From: Nocardia transvalensis NBRC 15921
GTDB lineage: Bacteria > Actinomycetota > Actinomycetes > Mycobacteriales > Mycobacteriaceae
DNA length: 64,000 nucleotides
Assembly: GCF_000308875.1 (NCBI RefSeq)
Contig: NZ_BAGL01000127.1
Coordinates: 124,001-188,000 of the forward strand
Reading direction: 5' to 3'
The translations under genes were made by a program, and so were the position numbers. This document shows, in pieces, positions 8,454-16,203 of this stretch (its first letter is position 1; each line of letters begins with the position of its first letter). A model generated the notes under the pieces. It saw nothing but the letters and a program-made list of their open reading frames with translations, made no database searches and had not been told where the DNA came from.

Positions 8454-9205
8454 CAACTCCCGTGGTTCTACTCGCCGAAGACGAGCAGAAGATCAAGGTC
8501 GGCCACCACGCGGTGGCGCACTTCCTGGGCATGGAATTCAACGTCGACACCATCGTGTCGACCTGCGTCGCAGCGGCTCTCGTCCTCGTGCTGGCGATCA
8601 TCCTGCGCGTCAAACTGACCTCGGGCGTGCCCAACGGCGTCCAGCTGTTCTTCGAGACCGTCACGGTCGGCATGCGCAATCAAGTGGAGAATGCGATCGG
8701 GGTGAAGATCGCACCCTTCGTCCTGCCGCTGGCGGTCACGCTGTTCACCTTCATCCTGCTGTCGAACTGGTTGTCGGTGCTGCCGGTGCAGTACGGCGAC
8801 GGTGAGCTCATCGCTCCCCCGGCATCGGACGTCAACTTCGTCTATGCGCTGGCATTGTTCGTCTTCGTCTTCTATCAGGGCGCGGGTATCGCCCGCCGCG
8901 GCGTGGGTACGCACTTCAAGCAATTGCTGAAGGGCCATACCGGCTGGGGCCCGATGGTTTTCATCAACGTCATCGAGGAGATCGCGAAACCGGTCTCGCT
9001 GTCGCTGCGGTTGTTCGGCAACATGTTCGCCGGCGGCGTGATGGTCTCGGTGATCACGCTGTTCCCGTTCTGGATCAGCTGGGGCCCGAATGCCATCTGG
9101 AAGCTGTTCGACATGTTCGTCGGCTTCATCCAGGCGTTCATCTTCTCGCTGCTGACGATCCTCTACTTCAGCCAATCCATGGCGCTGGAGCACGAAGACC
9201 ACTGA
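8450..9205 (+). CDS. atpB: F-type ATP synthase a subunit (orphan Fo locus)
   Basis: 251 residues, normal length for an actinobacterial a subunit, with five to six membrane helices. The essential half-channel arginine is Arg187 in SLSLRLFGNMFAGG, and the preceding NVIEEIAKPVSL block matches the family. With the c ring it forms the proton path. It overlaps the upstream atpI-like gene by four bases. Nothing looks broken, so the channel should be competent. What is odd is the setting: c and two b-type genes follow, but delta, alpha, gamma, beta and epsilon do not. Confidence 0.93.
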   Translation: MTTPVVLLAEDEQKIKVGHHAVAHFLGMEFNVDTIVSTCVAAALVLVLAIILRVKLTSGVPNGVQLFFETVTVGMRNQVENAIGVKIAPFVLPLAVTLFTFILLSNWLSVLPVQYGDGELIAPPASDVNFVYALALFVFVFYQGAGIARRGVGTHFKQLLKGHTGWGPMVFINVIEEIAKPVSLSLRLFGNMFAGGVMVSVITLFPFWISWGPNAIWKLFDMFVGFIQAFIFSLLTILYFSQSMALEHEDH

Positions 9206-9262
9206 CCCGAATCCCGATCGGCGCCGCCGATCGTTCCAACGTAGGAGAACAGGAAGTAAAAA

Positions 9263-9520
9263 ATGGCAGATCCAGCAACCGCGACCATCATCCAGGGCGC
9301 TCTCATCGGTGGCGGTCTCATCATGGCCGGCGGCGCCATCGGTGCCGGCATCGGTGACGGTCTCGCGGGTTCCGCGCTGATCAACGGGGTCACCCGCCAG
9401 CCGGAGGCCGAGGGGCGGCTGCGTAACAACTTCTTCCTGACGGTCGGTCTGGTCGAGGCCGCGTACTTCATCAACCTCGCCTTCATGGCACTGTTCGTAT
9501 TCGCGACTCCCGGTAAGTAA
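9263..9520 (+). CDS. atpE: F-type ATP synthase c subunit
   Basis: 85-residue helical hairpin very close to the mycobacterial c subunit. The glycine-rich first helix (LIGGGLIMAGGAIGAGIGDG), the RQPEA polar loop at 45-49 and the proton-carrying Glu65 in LVEAAYFINL are all present. Asp32, Glu65, Ala67 and Ile70 correspond to the residues of the Mycobacterium tuberculosis c ring that line the bedaquiline site (D28, E61, A63, I66). The ATG follows AGGAGAACAGGAAGT. Conservation this tight argues the gene is under selection. Confidence 0.95.
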   Translation: MADPATATIIQGALIGGGLIMAGGAIGAGIGDGLAGSALINGVTRQPEAEGRLRNNFFLTVGLVEAAYFINLAFMALFVFATPGK

Positions 9521-9526
9521 ACAAGC

Positions 9527-10036
9527 ATGTCCCCGCAGACAGACGTGGTCGCCGAGGGGAACTTCCTGGTCCCCAACGGCACCTTCCTGGCCGAATTGCT
9601 GATCTTTCTGATCGTGCTCGGCGTCATCTGGTTCCTCGTCGTTCCGCCGATCCGCAAGGTGCTGGCGGACCGCGAGGCCCGGGTGGCCGAGACCGCGGTC
9701 AACAGCAAGGAGGCCAAGGAGGTGTTCGCCGAGGCCGACGCCCGCTACCAGACAGCGTTGGAGAAGGCGCGCGCCGAGGCCGCCGACATCCGCAACGAGG
9801 CCCGCGCCGAGGGCCGGGCCATTCTCGAGGAGATGCGCGGCGAGGCCCAGCGCGAGGCCGACGAGATCGTCGCCGAATCCGCCGCGCAGTTGCGCGCCCA
9901 GGCGGACCAGGTGGCGGCGGAGCTGCGCCAGGATGTCGAGCCGCTGGCCCAGTCGCTGGCCCACCGCGTCGTCGCGGGTGACGATCGGCGTGCCGGAACG
10001 GGTTCCGGTCATCAAACAGGACGGGCGTCGTCATGA
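9527..10036 (+). CDS. atpF: F-type ATP synthase b subunit
   Basis: 169-residue stator protein. It has a single membrane helix at about 20-40 (FLAELLIFLIVLGVIWFLVV), the PPIRK turn, then a long charged coiled coil rich in Ala, Glu and Arg. The last 20 residues are Gly/Ser/Arg-rich and look unlike a standard b C-terminus. It starts six bases after atpE and overlaps the next gene by four bases. b dimers normally dock F1 through delta, and no delta gene follows here. Confidence 0.88.
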   Translation: MSPQTDVVAEGNFLVPNGTFLAELLIFLIVLGVIWFLVVPPIRKVLADREARVAETAVNSKEAKEVFAEADARYQTALEKARAEAADIRNEARAEGRAILEEMRGEAQREADEIVAESAAQLRAQADQVAAELRQDVEPLAQSLAHRVVAGDDRRAGTGSGHQTGRASS

Positions 10037-10608
10037 ACCATCCCATCGGAGTGCTCGCCGAGGGCATCTACGACATCACCATCGACTGGCCGGTCTTCAT
10101 CAGCCAGCTGTTCGGTTTCGCGGTGATCGTCTTCGTCTTCGTGAAATGGATTGTCCCGCCGGTCAAGTCGCTGATGGAGCGCTCCCAGGAGACGGTCCGC
10201 AAGCAGCTGGAGGAGAGCGAGGAGGCCACGACGAAACTCGCCGAGGCCAAGCAGGCGTACGACAGCGCCCTCGCCCAGGCACAGGCCGAACTCGAGGTCC
10301 TGCGGGCCGACGCCCGCGCCGACGCCGAGTTCATCATCGCGCAGATGCGCGATGCCGCCGCCGCGGAGGTCGACCGGGTCCGCAAGCAGGGCCGCGCGCA
10401 GATCCTGCAATTGCGCCGCCAGATGATCCGCGACCTGGAAACCGATCTTGCCGCCGCCATGCTGGAGCTGACCGAGGAGAAGGTCCGCGATCAGGTCAGC
10501 ACGCCGCGCGCCAAGTCGGAGAGCATCGAGAAGTTCCTGGAAGACCTGGAGGCCCTGGCCAATTCGGGCCCCGGCGCCCGCAGCGAGGTCCGCTCCCGCT
10601 GGAACTGA
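10033..10608 (+). CDS. b'-like stator protein equal to the N-terminal part of the mycobacterial b-delta fusion
   Basis: 191 residues: membrane helix at about 19-38 (WPVFISQLFGFAVIVFVFVK), the WIVPPVKSLM turn, then a coiled coil to the end. In mycobacteria and nocardiae the gene after atpF codes a fused b-delta protein of roughly 440 residues (AtpH). This one stops where delta should begin, followed at once by a hairpin. No delta-like sequence remains in the 120 bp up to glbN. The frame itself is clean, with even Glu/Arg/Ala heptads, so it is a trimmed rather than a decaying gene. Confidence 0.82.
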   Translation: MNHPIGVLAEGIYDITIDWPVFISQLFGFAVIVFVFVKWIVPPVKSLMERSQETVRKQLEESEEATTKLAEAKQAYDSALAQAQAELEVLRADARADAEFIIAQMRDAAAAEVDRVRKQGRAQILQLRRQMIRDLETDLAAAMLELTEEKVRDQVSTPRAKSESIEKFLEDLEALANSGPGARSEVRSRWN

Positions 10609-10621
10609 ACGCCCCTTCTGC

Positions 10622-10658
10622 CCGACCTCACAGCGCGGAATCTCCGCCGTGAGGTCGG
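10622..10658 (+). terminator. Strong hairpin closing the Fo operon
   Basis: 10-bp perfect arms CCGACCTCAC and GTGAGGTCGG, with a further inner GCGGA/TCCGC pairing, 13 bp after the stop of the b'-like gene. It shows that the Fo unit ends here rather than continuing to F1 genes. Confidence 0.75.
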
Positions 10659-10729
10659 TGCAATAGTTGGTTCATCGCATGCAAACGACTTGCGACCGTG
10701 ACGAAACCGGTCGGTGGTTTCCTGGAAGC

Positions 10730-11143
10730 ATGAGTCTCACTTCATGGTTCAAGTCCAAGTCCGCCGCCGCGGTCGACGAGGCCCCGATCTACGACCGGAT
10801 CGGTGGCCACGAGGCGCTCGAAGCGGTCGTCGAGGACTTCTATGTCCGGGTCCTCGCCGACGACCAGCTGTCGCCGTTCTTCACCGGTACCAACATGTCT
10901 CGGCTGAAGGGCCGTCAGGTCGAATTCTTCGCGGCCGCGCTCGGCGGGCCCGGCCCGTACACCGGTGCGCCGATGAAGCAGGTGCATCAGGGCCGCGGGA
11001 TCACCATGGAGCACTTCGGCTTGGTCGCCGGTCATCTCACCGAGGCATTGAAGGCCGCCGGCGTCCCCGATGATCTGGTCGCCCAGATCATCGGGGCGAT
11101 CGCTCCGCTGGCCGACGACATCACCTCCGGCCCGGCGACCTAG
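10730..11143 (+). CDS. glbN: Group I truncated haemoglobin
   Basis: 137-residue 2/2 globin. The YDRIGGHEALEAVV opening, B10 Tyr38, LGGPGPYTG and proximal His86 (QVHQGRGI) mark the N group, known for NO dioxygenation in Mycobacterium. The preceding residues (SLTSWFKSKSAAAVDEAP) form a short polar N-terminal extension, as in mycobacterial GlbN. It lies after the Fo terminator, so it probably has its own promoter in the 70-bp gap. Its stop codon overlaps that of the convergent dehydrogenase gene. Confidence 0.9.
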   Translation: MSLTSWFKSKSAAAVDEAPIYDRIGGHEALEAVVEDFYVRVLADDQLSPFFTGTNMSRLKGRQVEFFAAALGGPGPYTGAPMKQVHQGRGITMEHFGLVAGHLTEALKAAGVPDDLVAQIIGAIAPLADDITSGPAT

Positions 11144-12225
11144 AGCCGGAAGCGTCCGGCGAAGCCGCGCAGGGGCAGATCGGCGCTGGTGATAATGCCC
11201 GGCCGCGCCGCGACGACGGACCTGATCGAGTTGAGGGCGGGAAGTCCGGTGACGGTCATGCCGATGGAGGCGAAGTTCGCCGGATTGGACAGGTCGAATC
11301 CCTTGCGGGGGAAGACCATGTGCTTACTGTAGATGTTCGGGTCGCCGGTGATCTGAGTGATATAGCAGCCCTTGATATTCCACGCCGGGTCGGTGTGGGG
11401 GGTCATCTGCCATTCCAGATGGGTCTCCACCCGCGGCACGCCGTCGACCATGCCCTGGTACTTGATGTAGTTGGCGCCCAGGGAGCCCTTGGGCAGGACG
11501 TACCAGCCGAGGTCGACGTCCTTGGTGCAGGCACCGAGTTCGTAGCCGAAGGTCACCTCGTCGAGTTCGAGGCCGAAGGCGTCGGCCATCAGGTAGACCG
11601 AGTCGGCGAAGACGGCGGTGTACTTGTGCAGCGAATCCGGGATGGTCGGATCGTCGACCGGACGGCCGTAGCCGACGGCCTTCCAGGTGTCGACCGAGTG
11701 GTGGCAGGAGACGTCGACCGATTCGGTGACGGTGACGTTCTCGATCTCGGAAACGTCGGCGCTGTGCACGATTCCGAGGATCTGGCACAGGCCGGGATTC
11801 ATGCCGGTGCCGTAGAACGTGGAGTTCCCGCGCTCGCAGGCGGCCTGGATGATCTCGCTGACCTTGCGGCCCGACGGGTGCGGGTGATTGGTGTCGCGGT
11901 GGTACCCGGTGATCCAATCCGCGGTGGTCACCACGTTGATCCCCGCCTCGAGGACCTTCTCGTAGAGGTCCTCGTCGGGGAACACACCGTGAAAGGTGAG
12001 CACGTCGGGCCGGGCGTCGATGATCTCCTGCACCGAACCCGTCGCGGTCACCCCGATCGGGCCGATACCGGCGATCTCGCCCGCGTCGCGACCCACCTTG
12101 TCGGGCGAATAGCAGTGCAGCCCAATGAGTTCGAGGTCGGGGTGGGAGCGGATGCGGCCGATCATCTCGGTGCCGACGTTGCCGGTCGCGACCTGGAATA
12201 CCCGGACCTTGTCGGTGGCGCTCAT
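11140..12225 (-). CDS. DapB N-terminal-domain NAD(P)H-dependent dehydrogenase
   Basis: 361 residues. The Rossmann start VRVFQVATGNVGTEMI and the overall layout match the dihydrodipicolinate reductase N-terminal-like family that includes 2,4-diaminopentanoate dehydrogenase. A true DapB C-terminus is absent, so a lysine-pathway role is unlikely. Actinomycetes carry many such genes beside steroid and terpenoid oxidation enzymes. Its ATG overlaps the stop of the Rieske oxygenase gene (ATGA), so the two are one operon and may act on the same substrate, which cannot be named. Confidence 0.8.
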   Translation of the reverse strand: MSATDKVRVFQVATGNVGTEMIGRIRSHPDLELIGLHCYSPDKVGRDAGEIAGIGPIGVTATGSVQEIIDARPDVLTFHGVFPDEDLYEKVLEAGINVVTTADWITGYHRDTNHPHPSGRKVSEIIQAACERGNSTFYGTGMNPGLCQILGIVHSADVSEIENVTVTESVDVSCHHSVDTWKAVGYGRPVDDPTIPDSLHKYTAVFADSVYLMADAFGLELDEVTFGYELGACTKDVDLGWYVLPKGSLGANYIKYQGMVDGVPRVETHLEWQMTPHTDPAWNIKGCYITQITGDPNIYSKHMVFPRKGFDLSNPANFASIGMTVTGLPALNSIRSVVAARPGIITSADLPLRGFAGRFRL

Positions 12226-13226
12226 GCGGGATGCCCTTCTGTTTGTAGTTCGGGATAGAACTGCCTCGCCCAGGCACGGAGTGCGCGGAAACCCTCGAAC
12301 TCCTTGCGCGACAATGCCGGTGGGTCCGAGTAGCGCTGGTGGGACCAGATGTGGATATCGGCCTCGAACTGCTCGATGACGAAGTCGGCCATCGTCTTTC
12401 CGTAACGGGTCAGCTCCGGGGAGTCGTCGCCGGGCTTGCGGCCGATCCATACCGTGAAGCGCACGTCGGAGGTGCGGTCGTCGACGGGCGTCACCGCGGG
12501 CATGGTGCGGTTGTCGACCATGCCCCAGCTCTTGGTGATCGAGCACCCCAGCCCCGCGTTGATCGATTCGACGCCGCTCTGCACGTCGTCGGCGGTGGCG
12601 TTCTCGTCGAAGGCGATGGTGAAATCGACGTAGGAGACGGGGCCGGAGAAGTCGTGCCGGGTGAATTCCGGGATGAACGGCGTCTTGTGCACGAACTTGA
12701 AGTGGGCGAAGTCGACGCCGTTCTCCATGACGTACTGCGGATGCAGTTCCAGGCCCTGCCGGAAGAGCGTGGCCGCGGGCACCGGCGGGTAGTAGTCGGC
12801 GGCGGTCCGGCCGTCGCCGAAGGCCTCGAACATATCGGGGATCTCGAAATGCGGTGGGCGGCCTTCGATGTCGTACCAGATCCACACCCCTTCGTTCCGC
12901 TCGACGACGGGGTAGCTGCGGATGCGGCGGCCCTTGTTCGGATGGCTCTCGTAGGGGATGCAGACGTTGCGCCCCTCGCGATTCCACTCCCAGCCGTGGA
13001 ACGGGCACACCAGATTCTCGCCCTCGACGTGACCGCCATAGCCGAGGTGTGCGCCGAGATGTTCGCAGTAGGCGTCGAAGACGGCGATCTCTCCCGACGC
13101 CGACCGCCAGGCGACCATCTCGCGGCCGAAGTACTTCATCGTGTGGACAGCGCCGACCACGATCTCCGAACACCACGCCACCTGAAACCAGCCTGTCGGC
13201 TCCATCGACAGCGGTGGTTTTGCCAT
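12222..13226 (-). CDS. Rieske non-haem iron oxygenase, KshA-like
   Basis: 334 residues. The Rieske centre ligands are Cys54, His56, Cys74 and His77 (YCEHLGAH ... CPFHGW). The catalytic iron motif N-x2-D-x2-H-x4-H is at 169-180 (NGVDFAHFKFVH), as in 3-ketosteroid 9-alpha-hydroxylase oxygenase. Such enzymes hydroxylate sterol- or terpene-like molecules using electrons from a separate reductase, and none is adjacent. I chose the ATG at 13226 because AAGGAGGATCGAG precedes it; the frame is open 63 bases further upstream. It is divergent from a TetR gene across an inverted repeat. Confidence 0.85.
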   Translation of the reverse strand: MAKPPLSMEPTGWFQVAWCSEIVVGAVHTMKYFGREMVAWRSASGEIAVFDAYCEHLGAHLGYGGHVEGENLVCPFHGWEWNREGRNVCIPYESHPNKGRRIRSYPVVERNEGVWIWYDIEGRPPHFEIPDMFEAFGDGRTAADYYPPVPAATLFRQGLELHPQYVMENGVDFAHFKFVHKTPFIPEFTRHDFSGPVSYVDFTIAFDENATADDVQSGVESINAGLGCSITKSWGMVDNRTMPAVTPVDDRTSDVRFTVWIGRKPGDDSPELTRYGKTMADFVIEQFEADIHIWSHQRYSDPPALSRKEFEGFRALRAWARQFYPELQTEGHPA

Positions 13227-13267
13227 CTCGATCCTCCTTCGCCCGACCAGCGGCATCACTAACGTAG

Positions 13268-13296
13268 AACCCTCTTTGAAAAAATACAAGAGGGTT
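13268..13296. promoter_or_regulatory. Inverted-repeat operator between Rieske and TetR genes
   Basis: Perfect 9-bp arms AACCCTCTT (13268-13276) and AAGAGGGTT (13288-13296) around an A-rich 11-bp spacer, in the 116-bp gap between the divergent oxygenase and tetR genes. This is the position and shape expected of the regulator's own operator. Confidence 0.6.
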
Positions 13297-13342
13297 GGGT
13301 GAAAATGGATTACGCTGGTCAGGGTCAGTACAATCGGCGCTC

Positions 13343-13960
13343 ATGGCAGATGTGGCGGTAGGCGGGCGGCGCGCGAACAAGCGCGGTATCCAGTCGCGGG
13401 AGAGCATGCTCGAGGCCGCGATCACCTCGCTGGCCACGGGCGATCCCGCCGCGGTCTCGGGTAACCGGATCGCCCGCGACATCGGCGCGACCTGGGGCGT
13501 GGTCAAGTACCAGTTCGGCGATATCGACGGCCTGTGGGCGGCCGTCCTGCGCCACACCGCCGACAAGCGCGGCGACCTCCCCGCCGGCATCGCCCGCGAC
13601 GGCACCCTGCACGACCGCGTGAGCGCCCTCATCAACGCCATGGCCACCGGCCTGCACCGCCCCGAATCCCTCGCCATCGAAACCCTGCGCGCCGCCCTCC
13701 CCCGCGACCACGCCGAACTCGAACGCGACTACCCCCTCACCGCCGCCGAACTGGCCTCCTGGAAACCCAACTGGGACAACGCCTGCCAACGCGCCTTCGC
13801 CGACCTCGACCTGGACCCCACCAAGGTCCGCCAAGCAGCCGCCCTCATTCCCGCCGCCATGCGAGGCATAACCTCCGAACGCACCCTGGGCACCTACGGC
13901 GACCTCGACGACGCCCTGACCGCCCTCATCGGCGGCATAGTCGCCTACCTGGAGAGCTGA
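13343..13960 (+). CDS. TetR-family regulator
   Basis: 205 residues. N-terminal helix-turn-helix at about 20-62 (SRESMLEAAI ... GNRIARDIGATWGVVKYQFG), followed by an all-helical ligand domain. TetR proteins usually repress the gene read away from them, here the Rieske oxygenase/dehydrogenase operon. The VKYQFG in place of the usual YYHF at the end of the DNA-recognition helix is a minor variant. The ATG at 13343 was taken because the HTH begins shortly after it; an earlier in-frame ATG adds 16 residues. Confidence 0.85.
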   Translation: MADVAVGGRRANKRGIQSRESMLEAAITSLATGDPAAVSGNRIARDIGATWGVVKYQFGDIDGLWAAVLRHTADKRGDLPAGIARDGTLHDRVSALINAMATGLHRPESLAIETLRAALPRDHAELERDYPLTAAELASWKPNWDNACQRAFADLDLDPTKVRQAAALIPAAMRGITSERTLGTYGDLDDALTALIGGIVAYLES

Positions 13961-14052
13961 GGCTTCGCGCTCGTCTACACCGCCGGATGACGTCCGGTAG
14001 AGTCGACCGAAACGTCCTGCCCCACTGGGGCATATGTGATTCAGGGGGCGCT

Positions 14053-14373
14053 TTGTCGAGCGACGAGATGTCGGTGGACGCGGCCGCGGTGCTGGCCGCC
14101 AAGGCTTCCCTCGACGGGATCCATCGCTCACTCGAATCCGGGTTCGGCACGCTGGTGACAGAGGTCGAGACCTTGTTGCGAGACGGATGGCTCGGCACCT
14201 CCGCGAACGGGTTCGGCGAGTTGTTCCAGTCCGCGCGCGGCCGGTTCGAGCACTTGCTGCAAGAGGCCGATCAGATCGCGGCGGCCGTGCCCAAGGCGGT
14301 GGACACGATTACCGGCACGGATCGATCGAACGCGGGTGCTCTCGGCGAGAACCACCGCTGGCTGAATCTATAA
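14053..14373 (+). CDS. WXG100-family (ESX-type) protein
   Basis: 106 residues with the WxG turn as DGWLGTSAN near residue 55, between two amphipathic helices. Short helical-hairpin proteins of this kind are type VII secretion substrates or partners and often precede polymorphic toxins. The TTG start follows CAGGGGG; an ATG at 14068 is the alternative. It lies nine bases before a second WXG100 gene, giving the usual pair. Confidence 0.78.
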   Translation: MSSDEMSVDAAAVLAAKASLDGIHRSLESGFGTLVTEVETLLRDGWLGTSANGFGELFQSARGRFEHLLQEADQIAAAVPKAVDTITGTDRSNAGALGENHRWLNL

Positions 14374-14382
14374 GGGGTAGTC

Positions 14383-14679
14383 GTGGATTCCGGGGAGGGC
14401 TATTCCGTCGATCTGGAGATGCTCGAGAATGTCGAGTCCAGAGTCGCCGGGTTCGTGGGGTTCTGCCGGGACCAGTTGGAAGCGATCGAACACTCGGTGG
14501 GTTCGACGCAGCAACGGTGGACGGGCGACGCCGCGGACGCGTATCAGTCCCGCCACACCGACTGGCTACATCGGGCAGCCGAGGCAATGGAATTGCTGGA
14601 CCAGGTCCGCACGCGGTTGACGACCGCTCGTAAGGCATACCAGGGCGCTCTCGACGCGAACACGACGATGTTCGGCTGA
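14383..14679 (+). CDS. Second WXG100-family protein
   Basis: 98 residues with RWTGDAADAYQ (WxG at about 46-48) between two long helices. Probably heterodimerises with the previous product and with the N-terminal helical part of the toxin that follows. A tyrosine near the C-terminus (KAYQGALD) resembles, but does not exactly match, the YxxxD/E secretion signal. The GTG start follows AAGGGGTAGTC. Confidence 0.8.
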   Translation: MDSGEGYSVDLEMLENVESRVAGFVGFCRDQLEAIEHSVGSTQQRWTGDAADAYQSRHTDWLHRAAEAMELLDQVRTRLTTARKAYQGALDANTTMFG

Positions 14680-14712
14680 GCCGGGTGACAGCACAGGGGG
14701 GCAGGGCCCGGC

Positions 14713-16185
14713 ATGGCCATAGCTGACTACAGATGGTTCCCGTATTTCCAATTCGCCGCCGCAGCGGATACGGCCTCGGGTGAGATACGCAAGAAGATCG
14801 ACGAGATCGCGCCCGCCGTAGAACAATTCGGCACCGGGATGGCCGGCGATGACACCGACGTCGGCAAGCCATGGGGTGTGAGCTGGGACACCGGCATCAA
14901 TCAGTTTCTCCCCGCCGTCTGCCAACTCGCGGACGCCTACGGCGCCATCGCCAACCGCGCCTATGCCGCGGGGATGAATTTTCAGAGAGCGGAGTGGGCG
15001 GCCGGCGGTGGTCACGGCGATGCGCCGCTGCCACCGACCCAACCGCCCGTAAACGTCGATCAGCGAACCGTGCTCGGCAATCTGCCGTCGGCGATCGGGC
15101 CGAACGGCGAAGCCCTCGTGACCGATATCCCGGGGCTCGTCGACCAGATCGACAAGGACATGCCCAACGGGCACGACGTCAAGTTGGACGAGGTCGGAGG
15201 CCTGCTCCGGGGGTTGCGCGATGTCGTGCGACATCACACCGACGAGGTGCGCCGGTACGGTCGCGAGCCCGGATCCCGCGACTCACGTGACGCGCACCTG
15301 CTCTACGACGAATACGTCAAGAACGTTCTGGCGCCTTCGGGGATGTTGATCGACGATGCCGGCACACTAGCGAACGGCGCCACCACATTCGGTCAGGAAC
15401 TGGTCAAACAGCGCCGGGACATGCGCGATGCGATCCAGGACCTGACCAATACGGCCGGAGTCACCATCGCGGTCGGTGTCGCCGGAACCTTCGTCACGGC
15501 GTCGGGGTCGGATTGGGCCGCGGCGGGCGTCACCACGGCCCGGGTCGCGACCACCGCCAACCGCATTCGGAATCTGATCGAAGTACTGCAGGCCGCGTCC
15601 CGGCGGATCGGCACCGGGATTGCCCAGCCGCGTGTCACCGCTGCCGTCGTACGGCTGATAGCCGAGACGATCAACAAGCCCCTCATCGATTTCGAGATCG
15701 ATCCGGATACCGGTGCCATCAAAACCCGGCCGGTGTTTCCGAAGTGGAAGCAGGATGCTTGGGAACGGTATCAGGCCGACTGCGTCAATCGTCCTAGCGG
15801 CTGTATGTCGATGGAGGAGTGGAGTAAGAAGTACGACCAGTTGATGGAGAACTCATCCAACGGTTCGGACTGGGATCAAGACGTCGGCGAGCTGCTGGGA
15901 TACACCAAGGAGAACGGGTGGAAGCCGCAGCAGTATGTCGCCGATATCCCAGGCCGTCGGTACGACTTCGTTCACTATAATGAGTACGGAGAGCCCGACG
16001 AACTAGTCGAGAACAAGAGTGGCCGCCTGGACGAGGATCAGCTCGCAAAAGACGAACAAGCCCTGGAGGACGGTTTCAAGGTGACTTACAACCTCAAGAC
16101 ACCCGTGTCACCCAGCCAGCAAGCGTCACTCGATCGACTCAAAGCCGAGTACGGCGACCAGTTCACCGTCAATACCTATTACTAG
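14713..16185 (+). CDS. Polymorphic toxin with C-terminal PD-(D/E)xK-like nuclease domain
   Basis: 490 residues. The N-terminal about 110 residues are helical and WXG-like, with several Trp-Gly turns. A middle part follows, with a hydrophobic stretch near 255-275 (GVTIAVGVAGTFVTASGSDW). The last about 110 residues are different: RRYDFVHYN (Asp418) followed by ELVENKSG (Glu433-x-Lys435) is the D...ExK pattern of restriction-endonuclease-fold toxins. The order two WXG100 genes, large toxin, small basic-start gene with an excellent ribosome site is the standard plan of an ESX-delivered toxin with its immunity gene. The catalytic activity is inferred, not shown. Confidence 0.72.
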   Translation: MAIADYRWFPYFQFAAAADTASGEIRKKIDEIAPAVEQFGTGMAGDDTDVGKPWGVSWDTGINQFLPAVCQLADAYGAIANRAYAAGMNFQRAEWAAGGGHGDAPLPPTQPPVNVDQRTVLGNLPSAIGPNGEALVTDIPGLVDQIDKDMPNGHDVKLDEVGGLLRGLRDVVRHHTDEVRRYGREPGSRDSRDAHLLYDEYVKNVLAPSGMLIDDAGTLANGATTFGQELVKQRRDMRDAIQDLTNTAGVTIAVGVAGTFVTASGSDWAAAGVTTARVATTANRIRNLIEVLQAASRRIGTGIAQPRVTAAVVRLIAETINKPLIDFEIDPDTGAIKTRPVFPKWKQDAWERYQADCVNRPSGCMSMEEWSKKYDQLMENSSNGSDWDQDVGELLGYTKENGWKPQQYVADIPGRRYDFVHYNEYGEPDELVENKSGRLDEDQLAKDEQALEDGFKVTYNLKTPVSPSQQASLDRLKAEYGDQFTVNTYY

Positions 16186-16203
16186 CAGCAGAAGGAGGTC
16201 TCG

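Noticed and set aside
8468..10015. 515-codon frame antisense to atpB-atpF
   Set aside because: Low-complexity His/Arg/Asp-rich translation; the atp genes on the plus strand explain the region.
8073..10608. N-ATPase (Na+-type alternative ATPase) operon
   Set aside because: Gene order and content differ (no F1 genes, no atpQ/R), and c and b sequences are of the ordinary mycobacterial type.
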